Source: Pseudomonadota bacterium (lineage in GTDB: Bacteria > Myxococcota_A > UBA796 > SXON01). From it: a stretch of DNA of 64,000 nt. This document shows positions 29,726-38,170 of the stretch, piece by piece. The stretch is from NCBI GenBank assembly GCA_030685065.1, contig JAUXQH010000059.1, positions 62,001 to 126,000 of the forward strand, in the 5' to 3' direction. The translations under genes were made by a program, and so were the position numbers. Below the pieces are notes generated by a model that saw only the letters and a list, made by a program, of their open reading frames with translations, was not told the DNA's origin and searched no databases. Position 1 is the first letter of the stretch. Each line of letters opens with the position of its first letter.

Positions 29726-30471
29726 TCCTTCCCGGTGAACTGCATGGAGGCGCTGAGGCCGTCGGCGTACTTGGCGGGAGGCTTGGGAAGCGAGCCGGTC
29801 GCCTCCACCGCGCGCCGTCCCGCCTCGTCGAAGGAGGTGTTGCCGCTCTTCTTCTTGATCGTCGGAGCGCCCAGGACATTCCCGTTCGCGTCGAGGTCGA
29901 CCGAGATGAACACCTCGAGGCCCGGGTTCGACAGGCAGAGCGATCGGAGCGGGTGCCAGTTCTGGCCGACCTGCTCGCGTGCCTTGGCGGTCCAGCGCGC
30001 GAGCTCCGGATCATTGACGCCGCTCGTGGCATGCGAGCCCGCGTCCTCCGATCCGTCGGGGCTCGACGCGAGGCGGTCCACCTTGCCGACGTCGGCCGTC
30101 AGGTTGTCCATCGCGGCGCGGCGCTTCAAGTCGTCGATCGCCTTCTGCAGCTTCTCCGCGTTGGGATCCCCCTTGACCTTCGGGGCGTCCGGCGTCTTGA
30201 GCGCCATGTCGCTCGCGTTGGGCGGCGGCGGGGTGTCGGGCGCTTGCGGCAGGTCGGGCGCCTTGGGCGCGTCCGGCGCGCGCTCGGCCTTCTGCGGCAT
30301 GCTCGTGACGTTTTTCGGCGGCCCGGAGAGCGCCACCTGGATGGTGTCCTCGGGCTTGAACAGCGGCTCGTCCGAGCTCGAGCACCGGCCGACCGCCACG
30401 GTCGCCGCCAGGGCCACGTGGGCGAGCAGCGCGACGGGGATCTCCCAGGTGATCGAGGGCCCGACTGGCAT
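29716..30471 (-). CDS. TolA/TonB-like energy transducer (TonB C-terminal-like domain)
   Basis: N-terminal TM, Pro/Ala/Lys-rich linker, 'LEVFISVDLDANGNVLGAPTIKKKSGNTSFDEAGRRAVEATGSLPKPP'; between tolR and tolB. Confidence 0.82.
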   Translation of the reverse strand: MPVGPSITWEIPVALLAHVALAATVAVGRCSSSDEPLFKPEDTIQVALSGPPKNVTSMPQKAERAPDAPKAPDLPQAPDTPPPPNASDMALKTPDAPKVKGDPNAEKLQKAIDDLKRRAAMDNLTADVGKVDRLASSPDGSEDAGSHATSGVNDPELARWTAKAREQVGQNWHPLRSLCLSNPGLEVFISVDLDANGNVLGAPTIKKKSGNTSFDEAGRRAVEATGSLPKPPAKYADGLSASMQFTGKECQ

Positions 30472-30474
30472 CGG

Positions 30475-30912
30475 CTACGGCGCCTCGCCCAGGCCTTCGA
30501 CGACCGGGCCCGGCTGTGTCACGAGGCCCACCTTGGCGACGCCGGCGTTCTGCGCGACCGCGAGCAGCTGGAGCACCTTCTCGTAGGCGAGCTTGCCGTC
30601 CGCCCGCACGAACATCTGCTGCTCGGGGTTCGCCTTCGCGATCGCGGCGAGCTTGACCTTGAGCTCCTCGAGCGGGAACGCGTTCTTGCCGAGGTAGTAC
30701 GTCTCATCGGCCGTGACCGAGAGGACAAGCTGGTCTTCGTCGGGGGCGAGCGAAGGCGCCTCCGCACGCGGGAGCTCGAGCGCCACGCCGGTGGTCATCA
30801 GCGGGGCGGTCACCATGAAGATGATGAGGAGGACGAGCATCACGTCGACGAAGGGCGTCACGTTGATGTCCGCCATCAGCGCGCCGTCGCGCGAGGGGCC
30901 GCTCATTCCCAT
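30475..30912 (-). CDS. tolR: TolR/ExbD biopolymer transport protein
   Basis: 'MADINVTPFVDVMLVLLIIFMVTAPLMTTGVALELPRAEA' and 'FVRADGKLAYEKVLQLLAVAQNAGVAKVGLVT'. Confidence 0.94.
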   Translation of the reverse strand: MGMSGPSRDGALMADINVTPFVDVMLVLLIIFMVTAPLMTTGVALELPRAEAPSLAPDEDQLVLSVTADETYYLGKNAFPLEELKVKLAAIAKANPEQQMFVRADGKLAYEKVLQLLAVAQNAGVAKVGLVTQPGPVVEGLGEAP

Positions 30913-30915
30913 GGA

Positions 30916-31653
30916 TTACCGTCCCCGGTAGTGGCGCTTCACGATGTTGAGGAAGTCGGACGAGAACCCGTCCATCTCGCTCGCGATGCCCCGGATTCGG
31001 CTGTTGAAGAAATTATACGCCATGACGGCCGGGATGGCGGCGAGCAGGCCCACCGCGGTGGCGACCAGGGCGTGCGCGATGTCGGGGCCGACGGTCTGGA
31101 TGGAGGCCTGGCCGGTGACGCCGATCTTCTGGAACGCGCGGAGGATGCCCCACACCGTGCCGAACAGGCCGATGAACGGGCCGGTCGAGCCGGTGGTGGC
31201 GAGCACGGGGATGAGGCGCTCGAGCTGGTTCAGCTCGGTGTTCGCCGTGCGCCGCAGCGCGCGCTCGATGTTCTCGGTGAGGCCGAGGTCCATGCCGCCC
31301 GCGGCGTCGGCCGTCGTGAGGCGCTTCAGCTCGTCATAGCCGGACTTGAACACCGCGCCGACGGGAGCGGCGGGGTAGCGGCCCAAGCGGGCGTAGATGT
31401 CGTCGAGCGCGCCGGCCTTCCAGAACGCGTCGAGGAACGCCTGGGATTGCACGGATGCGCGTCGTACCGCGAGGTACTTGTTGAGGATGATGGCCCAGCA
31501 GGCGACGGACATCGCGAGCAGCAGGAAGAGCACCGACTGCACGATGAAGTCGGCCTCCATGACGAGGGCGAAGATCGAGAAGCCGTCGTCCGTCGCGGCG
31601 ACGGAGGCCAGGTAGACGGGAAGTACGGGATCCATGAGGACGGCGGGTAACAC
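30916..31653 (-). CDS. tolQ: TolQ/ExbB/MotA-family proton channel protein
   Basis: 'STGPFIGLFGTVWGILRAFQKIGVTGQASIQTVGPDIAHALVATAVGLLAAIPAVMAYNFFNSRI'. Alternative start ATG at 31635. Confidence 0.94.
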   Translation of the reverse strand: MLPAVLMDPVLPVYLASVAATDDGFSIFALVMEADFIVQSVLFLLLAMSVACWAIILNKYLAVRRASVQSQAFLDAFWKAGALDDIYARLGRYPAAPVGAVFKSGYDELKRLTTADAAGGMDLGLTENIERALRRTANTELNQLERLIPVLATTGSTGPFIGLFGTVWGILRAFQKIGVTGQASIQTVGPDIAHALVATAVGLLAAIPAVMAYNFFNSRIRGIASEMDGFSSDFLNIVKRHYRGR

Positions 31654-31713
31654 GGGCGCCGGGTTGTTGTCTGGCTCGGCCCGTCGCGCGCCCCCTGCGG
31701 GCCCTCCCGTTCG

Positions 31714-32835
31714 CTACGGCGCGGCGGTCCGTCGCCACCCGTCGAGCGCCTCGGGGAGCCCCGGCCGCAGCTCGAGCGCCTTGCTGTAGGCCTCCGCGGC
31801 GAGCGAGGACTGGCGCAGCGCCTCGTAGTTCCGGCCGAGCATCGTCCACGCGCCGTAGTGCCCGGGGAGGAGCCGCGTGGTGTTGCGGAGCGCGCGCACG
31901 GCGAGATCGGGGCGGGCGGCCTCGTTCGCGATGTCGCCGATGCCGTTCCAGGCGTAGGCGTTGCACGCATCCATGGTGAGGGCCGCGCGGTACTCCTGGA
32001 GGGCCCCCAGGGCGTCCCTCTTGATCCGGCGATCGTCTCCCGCGTCGACCCGCTTGCGGGCCTCCCCCCGGAGGGCCTCGGCGGGCGCCTTGCAGGCGGT
32101 GGGGGGGTCGGCAGGCAGGGACGCCGCGAGGGCGGCCATCGGGTCGCTGCTCGGCATGGAGGCCGCCGCGGGCATCGCCGTGGAGGGAGCCGCGGCAACG
32201 GGCTCGGGTCGAGGTGAGGAGGAGGGGCCCGCCGTCATCGCAGGCGCGCTCGACCCGGTCGGGACGATGCGCGGGCTGCCCGACCGCGAGGGGGCATGCG
32301 CCCCGTTCGAGGTCCCTGCCGCGAAGGCGGTGCCGGAGACGGGCAGGACGACCAGGGGCCGCCCGTCGATCACCACGACCTTGGCGCCCGGGGATCGGGT
32401 CACGGGCGAGACGTTCGACAGGGTGGCCGCGTCGACCGGCAGATCGCTCTCGCAGTCGAGCAGGAAGAGGCGGCCGAGGTCGTCCGCGGGGGTCACGCAG
32501 GTGCTCTCCGGCAGGGCGCACGCCTGCTCGAAGCAATGCACCTGCAGCGGGTTGAGCGCCTGCATGATCAGCTCCCCCCCGAGCGGCGCATGGTCGAGGA
32601 CGACGGTCGCGCCGGGGTCGAAGGCGCCGACACCGTCGCAACCGAGCTCCCAGAGGCCGACCACGCGCCACCCCGCGCCTTCGCGGGCGACGGGCGCGCC
32701 CTCTCCGAACACCCGGAGGCGCGCCTCGCAGCTGGACAGGCCACCCGCCCGGCAACACTCGAAGCAGGCCTCGTCGGCGGCCCGGGCGGGGGGGGCGAGC
32801 GAAAAGAGGGCGAGCGCGAGCGCGGAGGGGACCAT
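31714..32835 (-). CDS. secreted protein with Cys-rich N-terminal region and C-terminal TPR repeats
   Basis: Signal peptide 'ALALALFSLAPPARA', 'DEACFECCRAGGLSSCEARLRV', Pro/Ala/Ser linker, TPR-like 'NAYAWNGIGDIANEAARPDLAVRALRNTTRLLPGHYGAWTMLGRNYEALRQSSLAAEAYSKALELRPGLPEAL'. Confidence 0.75.
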   Translation of the reverse strand: MVPSALALALFSLAPPARAADEACFECCRAGGLSSCEARLRVFGEGAPVAREGAGWRVVGLWELGCDGVGAFDPGATVVLDHAPLGGELIMQALNPLQVHCFEQACALPESTCVTPADDLGRLFLLDCESDLPVDAATLSNVSPVTRSPGAKVVVIDGRPLVVLPVSGTAFAAGTSNGAHAPSRSGSPRIVPTGSSAPAMTAGPSSSPRPEPVAAAPSTAMPAAASMPSSDPMAALAASLPADPPTACKAPAEALRGEARKRVDAGDDRRIKRDALGALQEYRAALTMDACNAYAWNGIGDIANEAARPDLAVRALRNTTRLLPGHYGAWTMLGRNYEALRQSSLAAEAYSKALELRPGLPEALDGWRRTAAP

Positions 32836-32845
32836 GGCGCGGAAT

Positions 32846-34132
32846 CTACAGCGCGGCGCGGGGAACGTCGCGCCTCGTGGGTTCGGACCCTTCGCGGGCC
32901 GGCGATTCCTCCAGCAATCGTCCGTACAGGCCGAGCACGCGCGCCGCGTGGGCGTCGAGGGGCTCGGTGACGAGGGGTGAAACGCGGGCGCGGCCCTGGC
33001 GCACCTCGGCCGCGAGCGCCCGGCGCCAGGCCTCGACCGAGCCGGGCTCCACGCGAACGGCCCGATCGGCGCCGAGCACCTCCGTGACCCCGGGCAGGTC
33101 GCTCGCCACGATGCGGAGCCCCGCGGCCCCGGCCTCCCGCAGCACCAGGGGGCTGTTCTCCTCCCACGTGCTCGGGAACAGGAGCACGTCCGCCTCGGCG
33201 AACAGCGCCGGGACGTGGTCGGCGGGGCAGGGGCCGGTCAGCGAGGCGCCCGGCACCTCGGCCGCGCGGGCGCGCAGCTTGTCGGCGTAGGTGGTGCGGC
33301 CGTCGTAGGGGAGCGAGGGCCCGACCAACCGGAGGGTCGCGGCGCCGGCCGGGAGGCGGGCGAACGCCTCGAGCGCCACGTCGGGGCCCTTGGTGGGGAG
33401 GAGGCCGCCGAGGAAGAGAAAGCGCACCGGGCCGGGCGGGGAGGGGGGCGCCGGGAGCACCGGCCGGAGCAGCGGGAGCGGCAGCCACGTGCAGGGGATG
33501 CCGAGCCGCGCGGGGAGGTGGCGCGAGGGCGACAGGAACAGGTCGACGTGGGCGCGAAGGGAGGAGAGGGCCTCGGCTCGAGCGCGGATCAGGTCGCGAC
33601 GGAGCGGGAGACGATCCGCCAGCGCCGGGGGGAGGGGAGCCCAGACCGCGGTGGAGAGGCAGCGGGCGCATCGGTCGACGGCGGGCCCCGCGCACTGTGC
33701 CCCCGAGCGGTCGACGAGCTGGCCGCGGGCGCAGGCGAGCCACGCGTCGTGGAGCGTGAAGACGACCCGCGCGCCGAGGCCGCGCGCCACGCCGGGGATG
33801 CCCATCGAGGCGCCCGTCAGGTGGTGGACGTGGAGGATGTCGGGCCCGGCGGGCCGCGCTCCCCGCGTCTCCGGGAAGGCGGCGTGGCACGCCACCCCGA
33901 ACGCCGCCTCGGCCTCGGGGCGGGTGAAGGTCTCGCGGAACCGGAGCCCACGTGCCGAGAGGGCCGGGCTCGCGGAAGCGGGGGTCCAGTGGGCGACGAG
34001 CGCGCCGGCGCGCCGCTGGGCGTCCGCGAGCGCGGCGGCGTAGAGCTCGGTGCCGCCGAGGTCCTCCGGCGGCCAGCCGTGGGCGACGTGGAGGACGCGG
34101 AGGGGGCCCGGTCGCTCAGCTACCCTCCGCAA
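32846..34132 (-). CDS. family 4 glycosyltransferase
   Basis: 'LHVAHGWPPEDLGGTELYAAALADAQ', 'VRFLFLGGLLPTKGPDVALEAFARL', 'LFPSTWEENSPLVLREAGAAGLRIVASDLPGVTEVLG'. Confidence 0.88.
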   Translation of the reverse strand: MRRVAERPGPLRVLHVAHGWPPEDLGGTELYAAALADAQRRAGALVAHWTPASASPALSARGLRFRETFTRPEAEAAFGVACHAAFPETRGARPAGPDILHVHHLTGASMGIPGVARGLGARVVFTLHDAWLACARGQLVDRSGAQCAGPAVDRCARCLSTAVWAPLPPALADRLPLRRDLIRARAEALSSLRAHVDLFLSPSRHLPARLGIPCTWLPLPLLRPVLPAPPSPPGPVRFLFLGGLLPTKGPDVALEAFARLPAGAATLRLVGPSLPYDGRTTYADKLRARAAEVPGASLTGPCPADHVPALFAEADVLLFPSTWEENSPLVLREAGAAGLRIVASDLPGVTEVLGADRAVRVEPGSVEAWRRALAAEVRQGRARVSPLVTEPLDAHAARVLGLYGRLLEESPAREGSEPTRRDVPRAAL

Positions 34133-34550
34133 GGATCTCCTCGGCCCGCTGTCCGCCCGCCAGCGCCTGCAGCTCTTCGTCGTGATCGTCGCTCACGCGG
34201 GCCACGTAGTGGAGGGCGTGGCTGAACTCCTCGAACGAGAGCGTGTCTCCGAGCAGCGTGTGCGTGAACGACACCGCGTCGTCCTCGAAGAGGAGGAAGG
34301 CGCCGAAGAGCACCTCCGTGTTCATCCGGAGGAGGCGCATCACCAGCTCGAGCTGGGGGCGCGCGCCGGAGAGGAGCGTCGAGGCGAACCGGACGAACAC
34401 GTGCTTTTCGTCCTCGAAGATCGACACCATCACGACCGTGGAGCCGTACTTCAGGAGGAAGATGCCCTCCGGGTTTCGGTCCGGATCGATGTCCATCCGC
34501 ACGAGGAAGTCGCTGACGCGGTCGGCGAGCTGGCGCAGGCGGTCGCTCAT
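34116..34550 (-). CDS. YbjN-like / type III secretion chaperone-fold protein
   Basis: C-terminal part of ORF 34116-35222: 'MSDRLRQLADRVSDFLVRMDIDPDRNPEGIFLLKYGSTVVMVSIFEDEKHVFVRFASTLLSGARPQLELVMRLLRMNTEVLFGAFLLFEDDAVSFTHTLLGDTLSFEEFSHALHYVA'. Confidence 0.72.
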   Translation of the reverse strand: MSDRLRQLADRVSDFLVRMDIDPDRNPEGIFLLKYGSTVVMVSIFEDEKHVFVRFASTLLSGARPQLELVMRLLRMNTEVLFGAFLLFEDDAVSFTHTLLGDTLSFEEFSHALHYVARVSDDHDEELQALAGGQRAEEILAEGS

Positions 34551-34606
34551 GAACTCCCTCTCCGGTCCTCCCCCATCTTTACACGACGGGCGCCCGGACA
34601 GGCCCA

Positions 34607-35914
34607 TCAGGGGACCGGAGGGGCGGCGCCGGCCCCCGCGTAGACCGCGACGACGCGGTCGAGGTGGTCCGAGAAGCGCGGGGGGCGCGACACCGGGAGC
34701 GTCGTGACGGCGGCGGTGCGCAGGCACTCGGCGAGCGCGGCCTCGTCTCCCGGGGGGTACAGCCACCCGTCGATCCCGGGGGTCACCAGCTCGCGGATCC
34801 CGCCGATGTCGGGGGCCACCACGGGGCAGCCCGCGGCCCGCGCTTCGAGGATGACCAGCGGCGCGTTCTCCGGCCAGAGGGAGCCGAGGACGAGGGCCCG
34901 CGCGCGCGCGAGGTGGTCGGGGACCCGGGCGGCGTCGAGCGGGCCGTCGTTCGGGAGCCCCGCGACGTAGGCGGCATCGGGGCCCGGCGGCCCGTGGACG
35001 CGGAGCGGCACGTCGACGCCGGCCGCGCGCCACGCCGCGCGCACCAGGTGGGGGCCCTTGTGCCAGGCGAGGGTGCCGAGAAAGAGAAACGGGCCGCGCG
35101 CCGCGTCGGGGTGGCGCGCGGTGACCGGATCGACCCCATGGGGGACGATCGCGGGCGCAGGAAACCCCTGTGCCACGGCGGCTTCGGCCAGCCATCGGCT
35201 CGGGCTGACGATGCGGGCGCATCGCGCCGCGAAGGCCCGGATGGCGCGGTCGCGGCGGCCCAGCTGGGCGGGGGTCAGCGCCGGGGCCGTCCCGTCGGTG
35301 ATCCGCGCCCGGACGCGGCCCGGGAGGTGATGCCAGAGCGCCTGGAGCCGCGCGGGATCGACGTGGCGGCCGACCCTCCCGGCCACGCCGAGCGCGCGGG
35401 TCAACGCCGGGGTGTCGCGCGCCCAGCCGGAGGCGCAGGCGACGCAGGCGGCGCCGGGCCCGGCGCAGGGCTGCTTGTCCGCGGAGGGAGAGGCGTCACG
35501 GAGGAGCAGGCCGCCCGCCGCGCACCACGCCCACGCGTCGTGGAGCGTCCAGACGACCGGCGCGTCGACGCGGAAGGTGGTCGAGAGGGAGGTGAGGTGC
35601 TGGACGTGCACCACGTCGGGCCGGAGCCGCCGCGCGAGGCCGGTCACGACGCGATCGATCGCGGGGTCGGAGGCCCCGCGGCGAAGCCCCGCGTACGGCG
35701 CGTTGTTGACGACGCGCGTGAGGCCGGGAGACTCGGTGATGGCGTAGGGCGCCGCGCCGGGCGCGGGGGCCACCGCGAGCGTGTGCACCTCCCAGCCGCG
35801 CGCGCGCAGCCCGTCCGCGAGCCTCCGGGCGTATTGTTCGGTCCCCGCGCCCTGGTCGGGAGGGTAGCCGTGGACGAGCTGGAGGAGGCGTGGCACGCAC
35901 GGCTCCGGTATCAT
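34607..35914 (-). CDS. family 4 glycosyltransferase, paralogue of 32846-34132
   Basis: 'LLQLVHGYPPDQGAGTEQYARRLADGLRARG', 'GPFLFLGTLAWHKGPHLVRAAW', 'LGSLWPENAPLVILEARAAGCPVVAPDIGGIRELV'. Confidence 0.88.
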   Translation of the reverse strand: MIPEPCVPRLLQLVHGYPPDQGAGTEQYARRLADGLRARGWEVHTLAVAPAPGAAPYAITESPGLTRVVNNAPYAGLRRGASDPAIDRVVTGLARRLRPDVVHVQHLTSLSTTFRVDAPVVWTLHDAWAWCAAGGLLLRDASPSADKQPCAGPGAACVACASGWARDTPALTRALGVAGRVGRHVDPARLQALWHHLPGRVRARITDGTAPALTPAQLGRRDRAIRAFAARCARIVSPSRWLAEAAVAQGFPAPAIVPHGVDPVTARHPDAARGPFLFLGTLAWHKGPHLVRAAWRAAGVDVPLRVHGPPGPDAAYVAGLPNDGPLDAARVPDHLARARALVLGSLWPENAPLVILEARAAGCPVVAPDIGGIRELVTPGIDGWLYPPGDEAALAECLRTAAVTTLPVSRPPRFSDHLDRVVAVYAGAGAAPPVP

Positions 35915-35921
35915 CCGAACC

Positions 35922-37295
35922 GTGCCCGCCTCCCCCCTCCGCGTGCTGGTGGTCGACGACGAGGAAAACCTCCGTCACCTCCTCACCCTGATCCTCGGCC
36001 GCGCCGGCTACGGCGTGGTCGTCGCGGCGAACGGGCGTGAGGCGCTCGGGCGCCTCGACCAGGCTGACGTGGTGTTGTGTGATGTGCGGATGCCCGAGAT
36101 GGACGGGCTCAGCTTCCTCGGCGCCCTGCCGCCCGGGGCCCCGCCCGTAGTGATGATGAGCGCGTACGGCACCGTCGACACGGCGCTCGAGGCGATGCGG
36201 CGCGGCGCCTACGATTACGTGTCCAAGCCGTTCAAGGCCGACGAGATCGTCCTGACGCTGCGCAAGCTGGAGGAGCGCGAGAACCTCGTCGCGGATCGGG
36301 GGCGGCTCGCCGTGGAGAACGCGCGGCTCCAGGAGCGCGTCGGCGAGCCGGTCGAGGGGTTCGTCGGCCGCTCGCCGGGCATCGGAGAGCTGCTCCGGGT
36401 GCTGGGGCGCGCCGCGCGCCACGACTCCACCGTGCTCCTCTCGGGAGAGAGTGGGACCGGCAAGGAGCTGCTCGCCCGCGCGCTGCACCGCCTCTCGCCG
36501 CGCGCCAAGGGGCCTTGGGTGGCGGTGAACTGCGCCGCCATCCCCGAGACGCTCCTGGAGAGCGAGCTCTTCGGGTACACGCGCGGCGCGTTCACCGGGG
36601 CGGTCCAGGCCCATCCCGGCATGTTCGAACAGGCCGACAAGGGCACGTTGTTCCTGGACGAGATCGGTGACCTTCCCGGTCCGCTCCAGTCGAAGCTCCT
36701 CCGCGTGCTGGAGGACGGCATGGTGAGGCGCCTCGGCGCGCGGGCCGACCAGGCGGTCGACGTGCGGATCGTCGCCGCGTCGGCCCAGCCCCTCGCGCCG
36801 CCGCGCTTCCGCGAGGACCTCTACTACCGGCTCGCCGTCGTACACCTGCACATCCCGCCGCTCCGCGAGCGCGCAGAGGACATCCCGCTCCTCATCGAGC
36901 ACCTGCTCGGCGCGCTGGCCGTGCGCATGCGCCTGCCGCTCCCAGCGCTCCCGGATGAGACCCGCCGGATCCTCCTCGCCCACTCGTGGCCCGGAAACGT
37001 GCGCCAGCTGGAGAACGCGCTGGAGCGCGCGCTGCTCGTGTGTGACGGGCGGGTGATCGCGCCGGAGGATCTGCCCCGCGAGCTGCGCATGCCCGCGGCA
37101 CACGCCGACCTTCGGAGGGGGCCGCCGACGGCGGAGGATCTCTCGATCCCCGCCCAGGTCGCCGCCCTGGAAAAGCGCCTCATCGAGCGCGCCCTCGCGC
37201 AGTCGGAGGGCAACAAGGCCGCCGCGTCCCGCGTGCTCGAGATCGCCTACAAGACGCTGCTGTACAAGATCCGCGAATACGGGATCGAGCCGTGA
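35922..37295 (+). CDS. sigma54-dependent response regulator (NtrC family)
   Basis: Receiver 'RVLVVDDEENLRHLLTLILGRAGYGVVVAANGREAL...VVLCDVRMPEMDG', Walker A 'GESGTGKELLARALH', 'GAFTGA', Fis-like C-terminal HTH 'EGNKAAASRVLEIAYKTLLYKIREYGI'. Confidence 0.95.
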   Translation: MPASPLRVLVVDDEENLRHLLTLILGRAGYGVVVAANGREALGRLDQADVVLCDVRMPEMDGLSFLGALPPGAPPVVMMSAYGTVDTALEAMRRGAYDYVSKPFKADEIVLTLRKLEERENLVADRGRLAVENARLQERVGEPVEGFVGRSPGIGELLRVLGRAARHDSTVLLSGESGTGKELLARALHRLSPRAKGPWVAVNCAAIPETLLESELFGYTRGAFTGAVQAHPGMFEQADKGTLFLDEIGDLPGPLQSKLLRVLEDGMVRRLGARADQAVDVRIVAASAQPLAPPRFREDLYYRLAVVHLHIPPLRERAEDIPLLIEHLLGALAVRMRLPLPALPDETRRILLAHSWPGNVRQLENALERALLVCDGRVIAPEDLPRELRMPAAHADLRRGPPTAEDLSIPAQVAALEKRLIERALAQSEGNKAAASRVLEIAYKTLLYKIREYGIEP

Positions 37296-38170
37296 CCCCC
37301 CCCCGCCGCATCGTCGTCGCCGGGGCGCTCGTCGTCGTCGCGCTCGCGTGCGTGGTGGGGCTCCGGCTCACTTCGGTCTCGCGCAGCGTGGCGGCGGCGC
37401 AGCGGGCGCTCGACGCGGCGGACCTCGTCACGGCGGAGACAGCCTGGCGGGCCGTCCTGGCGGAGGACCCCGGGCGCGCCGAAGCGCTGTACGGGCTGGG
37501 GTGGACCCTGCACCTCGCCGCCGAGACGGATGGCGCGCGCGAGGCGTTCCAGCAGTGCGTGGAGGCCCATCCCGAGAGCCCCCTCGGCTACAAGGGGCTC
37601 GGAAGCGTCGCGATGGGGGAGGGCAACCCGACCCTCGCGCGGCGCCGCTTCGAGGAGGCCCTCGCGCGCGCCCCGGGTGACACGGCCGTGCGCCACAGCC
37701 TCGCGCTCCTCGATCTCCTCACCGGGCGGGCCGACGAGGCCGTCGTCACGTTCGAGGCCCTCGCCGCCGAGGAGCCGACCCATGCCGCGTTCCAGCAGGC
37801 GCTCGGCGAGGCCCTCGTGGCGGTCGGCCGCCCCGAGGAGGCGCTCGAAGCCGCGACCCGGGCCGTGGAGCTCGCCGCGGACGATGATCGGGGCCGCGCC
37901 CTCGCCCAGCTGACCCGCGCCCGCGCCATCCTCGCGGCCACCAGTGGGCGGGTCGACACGGCGGACTGCGCGGGCACCGCGCCGCCGGTCTACGCGTGGC
38001 TCGAGGAGGCGGACCGGGCCCTGGACGAAGCGGAGGCCACCCAGGTTCCGCTCCCGGATCTGGTCGCCGCTCGCCGCGCCATCCGCCAGCGGCGTGGCGC
38101 CGTGGACGACCAGTGCCCGGGCGCCCGCGTCTCCCCCGAGAGCCTGGGAAGGAAACTCCCAGATGGGTAG
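37292..38170 (+). CDS. TPR-repeat protein with N-terminal signal anchor
   Basis: 'IVVAGALVVVALACVVGLRL' then TPR units such as 'PGRAEALYGLGWTLHLAAETDGAREAFQQCVEAHPESPLGYKGLGSVAMGEG'. Confidence 0.8.
   Translation: MTPPRRIVVAGALVVVALACVVGLRLTSVSRSVAAAQRALDAADLVTAETAWRAVLAEDPGRAEALYGLGWTLHLAAETDGAREAFQQCVEAHPESPLGYKGLGSVAMGEGNPTLARRRFEEALARAPGDTAVRHSLALLDLLTGRADEAVVTFEALAAEEPTHAAFQQALGEALVAVGRPEEALEAATRAVELAADDDRGRALAQLTRARAILAATSGRVDTADCAGTAPPVYAWLEEADRALDEAEATQVPLPDLVAARRAIRQRRGAVDDQCPGARVSPESLGRKLPDG

Noticed and set aside
27443-30586. 1047-aa plus-strand ORF opposite ppx/tolB/tolA-like
   Set aside because: Antisense shadow ORF over confidently identified genes.
35891-35906. TGGCAC... near the NtrC-type gene as a sigma54 promoter
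   Set aside because: The -12 GC element is absent at the required spacing after the -24 GG.
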